From Lysobacter capsici (lineage in GTDB: Bacteria > Pseudomonadota > Gammaproteobacteria > Xanthomonadales > Xanthomonadaceae), in NCBI RefSeq assembly GCF_018732085.1, contig NZ_CP076103.1, forward strand, positions 5,022,001-5,086,000: a stretch of 64,000 bases of DNA, given 5' to 3'. The position numbers and the translations under genes were made by a program. The notes beneath the pieces are model-generated. The model was not told where the DNA came from, made no database searches, and saw only the letters and a program-made list of their open reading frames with translations. Positions 43,601-52,197 of this stretch are shown here, piece after piece; positions within the stretch are counted from its first letter, which is position 1, and every line of letters begins with the position of its first letter.

Positions 43601-45460
43601 TCAAACCGCCCCGGGCACCGGCTGCAACGACACCAGCAACGCGCCCCGCCCCGCATGCGCGCCCAGCGCCGGGCCGGTCTCGACCAGCCAGGCCCGCTCC
43701 AGACCCAGCCGTCGGCGCAACGCTTCGAGCAGCCGTTCGCCGTCCGCGCGCGCATCGCAATGGCCGATGATCGCGCGCCAGCGCTGCCCACGCGGCGCGC
43801 GCCGGGCGATGTAGCGCGCGAACGCTTCCGGCGCGCCGGCCTTGGCGAACACCCCGCCGCTGACGCCCAACCGGCCCTCGGGCTTGATCTTCGCGATCGG
43901 GGTCAGCCCGGTGAACCGCACCAGCGGCACCGCCCACGGCGGCACCCGGCCGCCGCGCACCGCATGCGAGATGTCGCGCGCCATCGCCCAGGTCAGGGTC
44001 AACGGCCGCAGCCGTTCGAGTTCGGCCACGATCGCCGGCAGCTCGATCCCGTCGGCGGCCAGCTCGGCCGCGCGCCAGGCCAGCAGGGCCTGGCCACCGG
44101 CGGCGTTGAAGGTGTCGAACACCTGGATCCGGCGCGCACCGCTGTCGTCGGCGCGGGCGGCGGCCTGTTCGCCCGACTGCAAGGTGCCCGACACCGCGCG
44201 CGACAGCCCCACGTACAGGACCTGGGCGCGATGGCCGAGCAGGAATTCGAAGGTGCGGCGGAAATCCCCCGGCGGCGGCTGGCTGGTGCGCGGCAGGTCG
44301 GCGCTGGCCGCCATGCGCCGGTAGAACTCGGCGGTCGCCAGGCCGGTCTTGTCGAGGTAATCGCGGCCGTCGATCGACACCCGCACCGGCACCACGTGCA
44401 GGCCGTAGTGTTCGGCCAGTTCCTCGGGCAGGTCGGCGGCGCTGTCGGTGACCACGGCCACGCGCTGCACGCGTTCGATGCTGCGCTGCTGCGCCAGCAT
44501 GTCGTCGGCCTTCATGCCCTCGACCACGCCGAACCGCGCGCACGCATCGAACAGCATCTGCGGAGCGCCGACATGCGCATGCACGCGCAGGCGCGTGGCG
44601 CCGCCGGCCAGCACCAGCGAATCGGCGCCGATCGCTTCGAGCGCGTCGCGCAAGCGATCGCGCGGCAGGTGCTCGCCGACCAGCAGGCATTCGCTGCACC
44701 AACGCCGCAACGGATCGACCGTCTCGTGCAAGGCGGGAATCGCCGGATCGGTGTGATCGGCGGCGTGGCCATGCCCGCCGCAGCCCTCGTTCGCGGCGAT
44801 GCCGGCGCCATGCACGCGCAGCGCGCGCGGGCCGCCGTCGACGAATTCGGCGATGCCTTCGAGCAGGTCGACGAAACCCTGCGCGCCGGCATCGACCACG
44901 CCGGCCTTCTGCAGCAGCGCCATCTGCTGCGGCGTGTACGCCAGCGCCGCGCGCGCCCGCGCCAGCGCGCTGACGAAGCCCGGGCGCGGGTCGCCGTCGG
45001 CGCTGGCCGCGGCGGCTTCCTCCAGCGCGTCGGCGAAAGCGTTGATGACGCTCAGGATGGTGCCCTCGACCGGGTGCGCCAGCGCGGCGCGGGCGTTGGC
45101 CGCGCCGTGGCGCACCGACGCGGCCAGGGTGCTCGCGTCCAGCTCGGGCTGGGCGCGCGCGTGCTCGGCCACGCCGTGCAGGAACTGGGCCAGGATCGCC
45201 CCGGAATTGCCGCGCGCGCCGTCGATCGCGTCGTCGCCGATGCGCTTGAGCAGTTCGCCGATGTGGCGGCTGCGCCGGCTCAGCGCCCCGTTCAGCAGGC
45301 TGCCCAGGGTATGCGCGAGGTTGTTGCCGGTATCGCCGTCGGCCACCGGGAACACGTTGATCCGGTTGAGCAGGTCGCGGCCGGCGATGACCCGGCGCGC
45401 GCCGGAGATCAAGGCCCGGCGCAGGGCGGGCGCGGTCAGCGGCAGGCGTGCGTTCGGCAT
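43601..45460 (-). CDS. DhaL-DegV fusion, probable fatty acid kinase/lipid-binding protein (619 aa)
   Basis: The N-terminal DhaL/DAK2 domain (about 1-200) has the ADP-Mg motif NVFPVADGDTGNNLAHTLGS and the region DDAIDGARGNSGAILAQFLHG, so it can bind nucleotide. A middle domain (about 205-320) contains CSECLLVGEHLPRDRL, similar to the DAK1-like part of Gram-positive FakA. The C-terminal DegV domain (about 335-619) begins VAVVTDSAADLPEELAEHYG with DTFNAAGGQALLAWRA, the fold that binds a fatty acid. In FakA/FakB the kinase phosphorylates the fatty acid held by DegV; here both are in one chain. The start at 45460 was chosen for MPNARLPLTAPALRRAL. Function as an acyl-phosphate supplier for PlsY, 1 kb downstream, is a reasonable inference. 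Confidence 0.88.
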   Translation of the reverse strand: MPNARLPLTAPALRRALISGARRVIAGRDLLNRINVFPVADGDTGNNLAHTLGSLLNGALSRRSRHIGELLKRIGDDAIDGARGNSGAILAQFLHGVAEHARAQPELDASTLAASVRHGAANARAALAHPVEGTILSVINAFADALEEAAAASADGDPRPGFVSALARARAALAYTPQQMALLQKAGVVDAGAQGFVDLLEGIAEFVDGGPRALRVHGAGIAANEGCGGHGHAADHTDPAIPALHETVDPLRRWCSECLLVGEHLPRDRLRDALEAIGADSLVLAGGATRLRVHAHVGAPQMLFDACARFGVVEGMKADDMLAQQRSIERVQRVAVVTDSAADLPEELAEHYGLHVVPVRVSIDGRDYLDKTGLATAEFYRRMAASADLPRTSQPPPGDFRRTFEFLLGHRAQVLYVGLSRAVSGTLQSGEQAAARADDSGARRIQVFDTFNAAGGQALLAWRAAELAADGIELPAIVAELERLRPLTLTWAMARDISHAVRGGRVPPWAVPLVRFTGLTPIAKIKPEGRLGVSGGVFAKAGAPEAFARYIARRAPRGQRWRAIIGHCDARADGERLLEALRRRLGLERAWLVETGPALGAHAGRGALLVSLQPVPGAV

Positions 45461-45700
45461 GGGCCCAGTCTGGCGCAAACCGGGGCCGGCGCTTGCTGCG
45501 GCGCACAAGCGACGGCGCGGGCGAACGGTGCGGATCACGGGTAATCCGGGCGACGCGGCCGGGCACGCTGCGGGTCGATCGGGGCGAACGGAAGGGCACA
45601 CTCGATGATCCGGCCGAACGGCCGGATTCGGTAACGGTTTCGCGCTATAGTCGGCAATGGTCCCGGGCGCATCGCCGGGCCGACCTCCAAGGATTCCGCC

Positions 45701-45973
45701 ATGTTACGGATCTGCACCTGCCTGCTGCTCGCCCTCGCCAGTGTCCTGGTCGTCGCGGAGGTGAGTGCGCGCGAGGTCAACAAGCTCAGCCAGGCCGACG
45801 CCTGCTCGGCCTCGCAGAAGACCGCCGCCGACCGTCCCGCCGCGCGCACCAGCGCCCCGCCGCCAACCGCGCGCGACACCAAGGCCAAGCCGAGCATGCA
45901 CAGCGATTCGGACAGCACCAACCGCTTGCAGTCGCCGCGCTGGCACAATTTCCTGCCGGGCATGTTCCGCTGA
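45701..45973 (+). CDS. Small secreted protein of unknown function (90 aa)
   Basis: AAGGA lies 8 bases before the ATG at 45701. The signal peptide (MLRICTCLLLALASVLVVAE) ends at VSAR. The mature part is Ala/Pro/Ser-rich and disordered (KTAADRPAARTSAPPPTA), ending in an aromatic-basic motif RWHNFLPGMFR. I recall small Xanthomonadaceae proteins ending like this, but no function is known to me. It lies between the divergent DhaL-DegV gene and the MtfA-type gene. Confidence 0.7.
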   Translation: MLRICTCLLLALASVLVVAEVSAREVNKLSQADACSASQKTAADRPAARTSAPPPTARDTKAKPSMHSDSDSTNRLQSPRWHNFLPGMFR

Positions 45974-46043
45974 TCGGACGGCCGCGCCGAACCGATCGCT
46001 TCGCCGACCGGATGTTCCACTGACCGCCTAGGCCGCCGCACCC

Positions 46044-46850
46044 TTGTTCGAGTTCCTGCGCCGTCTGCGGCGCCCCGCCCCATCCATCGACGACGAACTG
46101 TGGCGGATCACCGTCGCCGCCTTGCCGTGGGCGCACGCACTGGATGCGTCGCGACAACAGCGGCTGCGCGAGCTGAGCACGCGCTTCCTGCACGAGAAGA
46201 CCATCACCCCGGTGCAGGGTTTGCATCTGGACGAAGTGCAGCACGGCATGCTCGCGGCGATGTGCTGCCTGCCGCTGCTGGAATTCGGCCCCGAAGGCCT
46301 GCACGGGTGGTCGCAGATGCTGGTCTATCCCGACGAGTTCCGGGTCAAGCTGGTCGACTTCGACGAAAACGACGTGCAGCACGAGTGGCACGAGGAAATC
46401 AGCGGCGAGTCGCACGACAACGGCGTGCTGATCGTGTCCTGGGCCGACGTCGTCGCCGAATGCGCCGCGCCGCATCGCGGCGACATGGTGGTGATCCACG
46501 AGATGGCGCACAAGCTGGATTTTCTCGATGGCCTCATCGACGGCACGCCGCCGTTGCCGCGCGAATGGCAGCTCGAATGGGCGCGCGATTTCCAGGCGGC
46601 TTATGAGGATTTCGGCGACGAGGTCGATGCCTTGCTCGACGCGGTGGACGACGACCCGGACCTGGTGCTGAGCGAGGACGAACAAGCCGGTTACCTGCAC
46701 GGCATCCGCACCACCGCGGCCGATGCGCCGGAAGAATTCTTCGCCGTGGTCAGCGAATGCCATTTCAGCAATCCCGGCGCGCTGCTGGCGCGCATGCCGC
46801 AGGTGGCTGCGCATTTGACCCGGTTCTATGGGCCGTCGCCGTTCGCCTGA
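46044..46850 (+). CDS. mtfA: MtfA-type zinc peptidase (M90 family)
   Basis: Zinc-dependent peptidase related to E. coli MtfA, which binds the Mlc repressor and thereby affects glucose uptake. HEMAHKLDFLDG carries the HExxH motif near residue 150, and ECFAVLSE-like Glu appears as EEFFAVVSECHFSNP. The N-terminus matches MtfA order: WAHALDASRQQRLRELSTRF ... ITPVQGLHLDEVQ. The only start consistent with the family is the TTG at 46044, because a TAG stop lies in frame 15 bases before it. Length 268 residues is typical. The Mlc partner may not exist in this organism. Cytosolic. Confidence 0.9.
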   Translation: MFEFLRRLRRPAPSIDDELWRITVAALPWAHALDASRQQRLRELSTRFLHEKTITPVQGLHLDEVQHGMLAAMCCLPLLEFGPEGLHGWSQMLVYPDEFRVKLVDFDENDVQHEWHEEISGESHDNGVLIVSWADVVAECAAPHRGDMVVIHEMAHKLDFLDGLIDGTPPLPREWQLEWARDFQAAYEDFGDEVDALLDAVDDDPDLVLSEDEQAGYLHGIRTTAADAPEEFFAVVSECHFSNPGALLARMPQVAAHLTRFYGPSPFA

Positions 46851-46860
46851 GCGCAAGCAC

Positions 46861-47185
46861 GAGGTCTTTTGTGGGAAGGGCTTCAGCCCCGATGCTTTCC
46901 TTTTAGATCACTTCGAATGTTCGTGGCGATCTGAGCGAAAGGCATCTTGCTTGAACGCAAGCACGAGGTCTTCTGTGGGAGGGGCTTCAGCCCCGATGCT
47001 TTCCTTTCAGATCACTTCGAATGTTCATGGCGACCCGAGCGAAAGGCATCTTGCTTGAACGCAAGCACGAGGTCTTTTGTGGAAGGGGCTTCAGCCCCGA
47101 TGCTTTCCTTTCAGATCACTTCGAATGTTCATGGCGATCCGAGCGAAAGGCATCGGGGCTGAAGCCCCTCCCACAAATGACTTCG
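46861..47185. repeat. REP-like tandem array, 104-bp period, three units plus an inverted end
   Basis: Units begin GAGGTCTTTTGTGGGAAGGG at 46861, GAGGTCTTCTGTGGGAGGGG at 46965 and GAGGTCTTTTGTGGAAGGGG at 47069, each with CTTCAGCCCCGATGCTTTCC and a GATCACTTCGAATGTTC spacer. The last part (about 47148-47185) is an inverted copy ending CCCCTCCCACAAATGACTTC. Small reading frames in it are artefacts. It lies at the convergent 3' ends of mtfA and phoQ. Confidence 0.92.
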
Positions 47186-47254
47186 TGGCTCACAGGTCGA
47201 TGAGCGTGAGCGCGAATCAACAACGAGCCCGCGCAAACAGCGCCCAGCCGACGC

Positions 47255-48664
47255 CTACAACCCCGGCGGCAGCTTCACTTCGAACCGCGTCCCGCCCAGT
47301 TCCTCCGAGGGCGTGACATCCAAAGTGCCGCGATACCCGCGCACCAGGTCCTGCACGATCGCCAGGCCGATGCCGTGGCCATGCACGCGCTCGTCGCCGC
47401 GCACGCCGCGCTGCAGGATCGAGGCGACCTTGTCCGGCGGAATGCCTGGGCCGTCGTCGTCGACCGCGAGCAACAGGCCGGGCCGGCGATTGGCCGCGGT
47501 CTCGCCGGGCTGCACCGTCAACAGCACCCGCGAATTCGCCCACTTGAACGCGTTTTCCAGCAGGTTGCCGAGCAGTTCCTGCAAGTCGCCGGGTTCGCCG
47601 TGGAACTGCACGCCGTCGGCGAGATCGAATTCGCACAGCACGCCCTTGGAGGCATAGACCTTTTCCAGGCCGCGCACGATTTCCTCGGCATGCGATTCGA
47701 TCGCGATCGGCGCGGCGAACAAGGCGTGTCCGCCCGACGCGGCGCGCGCGAGCTGGTACGACACCAGATCGTTCATGCGCCGCAGTTGCACGCTGACGTC
47801 TTCGCGCAACTCCGGATCGATCGGCACCGGCCCGTTCTCGTCGTCCAGGCGCGCATGCAGCACCGCCAGCGGCGTTTTCAGGCTGTGCGCGAGATCGGCC
47901 AGGGTGTTGCGCTGGCGATCGAGGTTTTCGCGTTCGCTTTCGATGAAGGCGTTGATGCTTTCGGTCAGCGGTTCGAGCTCGCGCGGATGGCGCTCGCTCA
48001 TGCGCGAGGCGAGGCCGCGCTGCACGCGCTTGAGCTCCTCGATCACGCGTTTGAGCGGGCGCAGGCTCCACTGCATGATCAGCGCCTGCAACAACAGCAA
48101 GATCACGCCGGCACCGCCGAGATAGCGCCACAGCGCCTGACGGAACACCGCGACCTGATGGCGCAGCGCGCTGGTGTCTTCGAGGATGTAGATCGTGTAC
48201 TGGAATTCGGACTTGGCGTCGCCGTCGACGCTCCAGATCAGGCCGCGCCCATAGCGATACGCCTCGCCGGTGCGGCCGCTGATCTCGGTGACCGGCAACG
48301 GGCCTTCGAAGGTTTCCTCTGTGGGCTTGAGCATGCCGCCGTCGGGCAGCACCGGGCCTTGCGCCGACATCGAATCCCAGTGCCCGTTGGGCAGGATCAC
48401 TTCGGCGTACAGGCCGCTGCCGGGCCGGTCGAAACGCGGGTCCGGCGGATCGTAGGGCGGGATGATTTCGCCGCCGCGGCCGAAATCGGTGTCGGCCGCA
48501 TACGCCAACGCGTAACTAGTCAGACGCTGGCGCAGATTGCTTTCGGCGGTCTCAAGGAACGCGCGGTCGAGCGCGTAACCGGCCAGGGCCAGGAAGGCCA
48601 ACAGGCCCAGACTTGCGGCCAGCAACTGGCGCGCGCGCAGCGAGCGCGGCTGTCCCCAGCTCAT
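47255..48664 (-). CDS. phoQ: Sensor histidine kinase PhoQ
   Basis: Membrane sensor of low Mg2+, acidic pH or cationic peptides in Xanthomonas relatives. The 469-residue protein has a first membrane helix (LLAASLGLLAFLALAGYALD), a periplasmic sensor (about 40-175), a second helix (LGGAGVILLLLQALIMQW), then HAMP, dimerisation and ATPase domains. H-box LADLAHSLKTPLAVLHARLD contains the phosphorylated His. N-box ELLGNLLENAFKWA, G1 DDDGPGIPPDK and G2 GHGIGLAIV are intact. It lies directly downstream of phoP (73 bases) on the same strand. Confidence 0.95.
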   Translation of the reverse strand: MSWGQPRSLRARQLLAASLGLLAFLALAGYALDRAFLETAESNLRQRLTSYALAYAADTDFGRGGEIIPPYDPPDPRFDRPGSGLYAEVILPNGHWDSMSAQGPVLPDGGMLKPTEETFEGPLPVTEISGRTGEAYRYGRGLIWSVDGDAKSEFQYTIYILEDTSALRHQVAVFRQALWRYLGGAGVILLLLQALIMQWSLRPLKRVIEELKRVQRGLASRMSERHPRELEPLTESINAFIESERENLDRQRNTLADLAHSLKTPLAVLHARLDDENGPVPIDPELREDVSVQLRRMNDLVSYQLARAASGGHALFAAPIAIESHAEEIVRGLEKVYASKGVLCEFDLADGVQFHGEPGDLQELLGNLLENAFKWANSRVLLTVQPGETAANRRPGLLLAVDDDGPGIPPDKVASILQRGVRGDERVHGHGIGLAIVQDLVRGYRGTLDVTPSEELGGTRFEVKLPPGL

Positions 48665-48737
48665 GGCATCGGGCGGGCAACGCGGCCCGCATCAGGAAAA
48701 GACGCGGGCCGCATAAGGCTCCGGTGGTACTCCGGTA

Positions 48738-49421
48738 TCAGTCGCCGCTGCGCGGGATCGCGAAACGATAGCCGCGGCCACGCACGGTTTCGATCGGCTT
48801 GAGCGCGCCGTCGGGATCGAGCTTCTTGCGCAGGCGGCCGATGAACACTTCCAGCACGTTGGAGTCGCGGTCGAAGTCCTGCTGATAGATGTGCTCGGTG
48901 AGATCGGCCTTCGAGACCAGCTCGCCGGCATGCATCATCAGGTACTCCAGCACCTTGTACTCGTAGCTGGTGAGGTCGACGTTGGTGCCGTTGACGCTGA
49001 CCGTCTGCGCGGCCAGGTCCAGCATCACCGGACCGCATTCCAGGGTCGGCTTGCTCCAGCCCGCGGCGCGGCGCACCAGCGCGTTGAGGCGCGCCAGCAG
49101 TTCCTCGACGTGGAACGGCTTGACCAGGTAATCGTCGGCGCCCTGCTTGAGGCCCTCGACCTTGTCCTGCCAGCTCGAACGCGCGGTCAGGATCAACACC
49201 GGGAATTTCTTGCCCTCGTCGCGCAGCGCCTTGATCAGCTCCATGCCCGACATCTTGGGCAGGCCCAGATCGATGATGCCCAGGTCGAACGGCACCTCGC
49301 GGCCCATGTACAGGCCTTCCTCGCCGTCTTGCGCGGCATCGACCGCGAAGCCCTCGCGCTTCAGGCGCGCGGCCAGGGTCTCGCGCAGAGGCGCTTCGTC
49401 TTCGACCAGCAGAATTCGCAT
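48738..49421 (-). CDS. phoP: Response regulator PhoP
   Basis: OmpR-type regulator of 227 residues. The receiver domain has the acidic pocket VEDEAPLRE, the phospho-Asp in IIDLGLPKMSG and the Lys in YLVKPF. The DNA-binding domain (about 130-225) includes the winged-helix signature LTSYEYKVLEYLMMHAGELV and SNVLEVFIGRLRKKL. I chose the ATG at 49421 rather than the GTG two codons earlier (49427) because GGGAG lies at the right distance and MRILLVEDE is the conserved start. The sequence closely matches what I recall of PhoP in Xanthomonas and Lysobacter. Upstream lies a PepSY-like gene, so the three-gene order is PepSY-phoP-phoQ. Confidence 0.97.
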   Translation of the reverse strand: MRILLVEDEAPLRETLAARLKREGFAVDAAQDGEEGLYMGREVPFDLGIIDLGLPKMSGMELIKALRDEGKKFPVLILTARSSWQDKVEGLKQGADDYLVKPFHVEELLARLNALVRRAAGWSKPTLECGPVMLDLAAQTVSVNGTNVDLTSYEYKVLEYLMMHAGELVSKADLTEHIYQQDFDRDSNVLEVFIGRLRKKLDPDGALKPIETVRGRGYRFAIPRSGD

Positions 49422-49478
49422 GGGCACTCCCTTGATGAAGTCGGTCCGACCGGATCGTTTGGACCGTCGGAGCGAAGG

Positions 49479-49829
49479 TTAGTCGTTATCGTTGTCGTCG
49501 CGGCGTGTAGGGCGATCGTCGTCGCGGCGCCCACGCTGCTGGGGGTCGTCCATGTAAACACGGACCCGGCCACTGGAATCGACCACTTTGACCCGATTTA
49601 CGTCACGGCCGTCAAAAGGGATGCGTTCGGCGCTAAGCACCTGGCCGCCGCCGCTTTCGCGTTCGACCCGGCGGATCGCGTCGGACAGGGAGCGATGGTC
49701 CTCGCGACGGTCGTGGCCGCGCCAGGGCCGGCCGCCGTCGTCTTGCTGCTGCGCCATGGCCTGGCCGACCGCCGCCGACGAGGCGACGAGCAGCAGCAGG
49801 GACAGGACGCGGGCGGACCGGATGCTCAT
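49479..49829 (-). CDS. Secreted PepSY-like protein upstream of phoP (116 aa)
   Basis: A signal peptide ends at QAMAQ near residue 26. The body has a PepSY-like segment RRVERESGGGQVLSAERIPF followed by DGRDVNRVKVVDSSGRVRVY, a beta-alpha fold with V-K-V-V-D strand. The tail is Arg/Asp-rich (RRDDDRPTRRDDNDND). PepSY proteins often modulate peptidases or signal kinases in the periplasm. It is encoded 57 bases before phoP, so a role in tuning PhoQ is possible, as inference. Confidence 0.82.
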   Translation of the reverse strand: MSIRSARVLSLLLLVASSAAVGQAMAQQQDDGGRPWRGHDRREDHRSLSDAIRRVERESGGGQVLSAERIPFDGRDVNRVKVVDSSGRVRVYMDDPQQRGRRDDDRPTRRDDNDND

Positions 49830-50019
49830 GACGACGAAGTTGACCCCAGCGGAACAATAATGTGCGCAAATCGCAATGTGCAGGCATTTTCGAAACGTAG
49901 CGGTGAATCCGATCTGAACTTTTCCGAACGGTCCCAGCCGCCATTCAGGCCGGTACGACCGCCGTCACACGTTGTCGCGGCGAAAACCGGTCGGAGCGCC
50001 ACGCCCATCGTCGACCCGA

Positions 50020-50946
50020 TCAGTAGATTTCGCCGACGCAGCAGCGCAGCGAACCGCCACCGGCCTCGATCGCGTCCAGTTCGACCGTCGCCACGGCGAA
50101 GCCCGCGTTGGCCAGCCCGACCCGGGTCGACGGCGACAGCGAACGCCCGGCCGCCGCGCTCATCCAGACCTTGTCGGGCGACAGCGCGATCGAATTGGCC
50201 GCGAACGCCGCGTGTTCGGCGGCCGACAGCAGCCAGCCGTGCGGCGCATGGAAGCCGGCGATCGCCTCGGCCACGCCAGCATCGGCGAATCCGCCCGGAC
50301 ACACCAGCGCGGCGCGGCCGGCCAGCACCGCCAGCACCACATTGGTGTGGTATTCGCCCGGCGCCAGGTCGAACAGCAAGGTGGCGCGCAGCCCCAGCGC
50401 CTGATGCATGAGCCGCGCGCCGGCCTCGTCGCAGCGCTCCGACAGGCCGGCGTAGCCCAGTCCGCGGGCGCGGTCGATCACCAGCGCGCCGGTGAGTTCG
50501 CACGGATGCGGCTGGGTCGACAGGTCCACTTCGGCGTAGCCCAGCACCTGGGTGAAGAAGGCGCGGATGTCGGCCCGGGTCGCTTCGCGCTGGCGCACCG
50601 GGTGGCGCATGCGCCCGATCACGCAGCGCGGGCCGGTGGCCGCGCCGGCGCTGGTGGCGAAGACGTTGTTCGGAAACAGCGCGTCCGGGGTGTCCGGATC
50701 ACCGGCGAAGCAGATCGTCGGCAGCACCGCCGACAAGGCGCGTTGCAGTTCGCGGTGCTGGGCGCTGGCCCGGCCCGGGTCGAACGCGTCGGCCTGGGCC
50801 ATGTAGCGGTTGTCGCCGGCCGATTGCTCGGCGCGGGCGAAGCCGTCGGGCGCGACCAGGAACGCGGCGCGCGCGGTCGCCGCGCCGAAATCGGCCGGCA
50901 ACGCGCGGGCGTGGGCGAAGAAGGCGGCGTGGTCGCGGGTGATCAT
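50020..50946 (-). CDS. Guanidino-group hydrolase of the CtlX/amidinotransferase fold (308 aa)
   Basis: Five-bladed pentein-fold enzyme acting on arginine- or citrulline-like substrates. Active-site residues are visible: the substrate-binding FPNNVFATS region (Asp/Asn), the catalytic His in GEYHTNVVLAVL and the nucleophilic Cys in GGSLRCCVGEIY (residue 300 or so; two adjacent Cys). The order fits CtlX (citrulline utilisation hydrolase). Another possibility is a dimethylargininase-like enzyme. The start at 50946 is MITRDHAAFFAHARAL. It lies 17 bases after dusA on the same strand, and could be co-transcribed with it. Confidence 0.88.
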   Translation of the reverse strand: MITRDHAAFFAHARALPADFGAATARAAFLVAPDGFARAEQSAGDNRYMAQADAFDPGRASAQHRELQRALSAVLPTICFAGDPDTPDALFPNNVFATSAGAATGPRCVIGRMRHPVRQREATRADIRAFFTQVLGYAEVDLSTQPHPCELTGALVIDRARGLGYAGLSERCDEAGARLMHQALGLRATLLFDLAPGEYHTNVVLAVLAGRAALVCPGGFADAGVAEAIAGFHAPHGWLLSAAEHAAFAANSIALSPDKVWMSAAAGRSLSPSTRVGLANAGFAVATVELDAIEAGGGSLRCCVGEIY

Positions 50947-50962
50947 GATGGCGTGGAGCCGC

Positions 50963-51967
50963 TCAGGCGGCGTCGCGCGCGGCGAACGACTCGGTCACCG
51001 CCAGCGCCTGCTCGATCAGCGACCAGTCCGCGCCGGGCTTGTGCGCGCCTTCGCTGAGGACCTGCCGGAACGCACGGCCGCCGCGCTCGCCGTGGAACAG
51101 GCCGAGCATGTGCCGGGTGATGTGCTTGAGGAATACGCCGCGTTCGAGCTGGCTTTCGACATAAGGCCGCAGCGAGCGCAGCAGTTCGGCGCGACTGCGC
51201 AGTTCGCCGCCGAACCAGGCCGTGTCCAGCCGATGCAGCACGTAGGGCTCGTGGTACGCGGCGCGGCCGAGCATCGCGCCGTCGGTGTGCTGCAGGTGCG
51301 CGGTCGCCTCGTCCGGCGTGGCGATGCCGCCGTTGACGACCACCTGCAGCGCCGGGCGCTCGCGCTTGAGCCGATAGGCCCAGTCGTAGCGCAGCGGCGG
51401 CACTTCGCGGTTTTCCTTCGGCGACAGGCCCTTGAGCCAGGCGTTGCGGGCGTGGACCACGAACATCCGGCAGCCGGCCGCGGCGACTTCGTCGACGAAG
51501 GCCAGGAACACTTCGAAGCGGTGGTCGTCGTCGACCCCGAGCCGGCACTTGACCGTGACCGGCACGTCGCAAGCCTCGACCATCGCCGCGACCGAGGCCG
51601 CCACCAGCGCCGGCTCGCGCATCAGGCAGGCGCCGAAGCGTCCGGCCTGGACCCGATCGGACGGGCAGCCGCAATTGAGATTGATCTCGTCGAAGCCGCG
51701 CTCGGCGCCGATCCGCGCCGCCTGCGCCAGCAACGCCGGCTCGCTGCCGCCGAGCTGCAACGCGACCGGATGTTCGACCGGCTCCATCGCCAGCAGGCGC
51801 GCCCGGTCGCCGTGGATGACCGCGTTGGCGTGGACCATCTCGGTGTACAGCCGCGCATGCGGGGCCAGAGTGCGGTGGAAGACGCGGCAGTGGGAATCGG
51901 TCCAGTCCATCATCGGGGCGACGGACAGGCGCAACTGCGCGGCGGGAATGGCGGGCGTGGGGATCAT
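50963..51967 (-). CDS. dusA: tRNA-dihydrouridine(20/20a) synthase
   Basis: FMN-dependent enzyme reducing U20/U20a in the D-loop of tRNA. The protein of 334 residues begins LRLSVAPMMDWTDSHCRVFH, the DUS-family flavin-binding start. The catalytic Cys is in NLNCGCPSDRVQAGRFG. HARNAWLKGLSPKENREVPP is the DusA-specific segment. LGRAAYHEPYVL is near the C-terminal helical recognition domain. First gene of a two-gene unit with the CtlX-like gene. It modifies the same D-loop features that the Y-like RNAs near 57 kb imitate. Confidence 0.95.
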   Translation of the reverse strand: MIPTPAIPAAQLRLSVAPMMDWTDSHCRVFHRTLAPHARLYTEMVHANAVIHGDRARLLAMEPVEHPVALQLGGSEPALLAQAARIGAERGFDEINLNCGCPSDRVQAGRFGACLMREPALVAASVAAMVEACDVPVTVKCRLGVDDDHRFEVFLAFVDEVAAAGCRMFVVHARNAWLKGLSPKENREVPPLRYDWAYRLKRERPALQVVVNGGIATPDEATAHLQHTDGAMLGRAAYHEPYVLHRLDTAWFGGELRSRAELLRSLRPYVESQLERGVFLKHITRHMLGLFHGERGGRAFRQVLSEGAHKPGADWSLIEQALAVTESFAARDAA

Positions 51968-52197
51968 CGCGGCTATTGTAATGGCTAGGGCCGCGGCGAC
52001 CTGCCGACAGCCGGCGGCCCCCCGGGCATCGCCGCCGGCCGCGGCGGGACTCGCGATTTGCGACTAAGCACCCGAAAACCGCAAAAACACGACATTTTCG
52101 GTGTCGTTTTTGATCTTAATTTCATCGAAACAAGCGGATTTTGAGTGCGTGCCGGACGCGTCCATGGGGGATGCCGGATCGCGCCCGGGGGAGCCGC

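Noticed and set aside
42762..43814. Long reading frames on both strands with 50-residue repeats
   Set aside because: They follow the exact 150-bp repeat period, which is a multiple of three, and have no ribosome binding site or domain.
46828..47203. Several overlapping small frames
   Set aside because: They are translations of the 104-bp REP array.
49422..49427. GTG start for PhoP two codons upstream
   Set aside because: The ATG at 49421 has better ribosome binding site spacing and matches the usual MRILLVEDE start.
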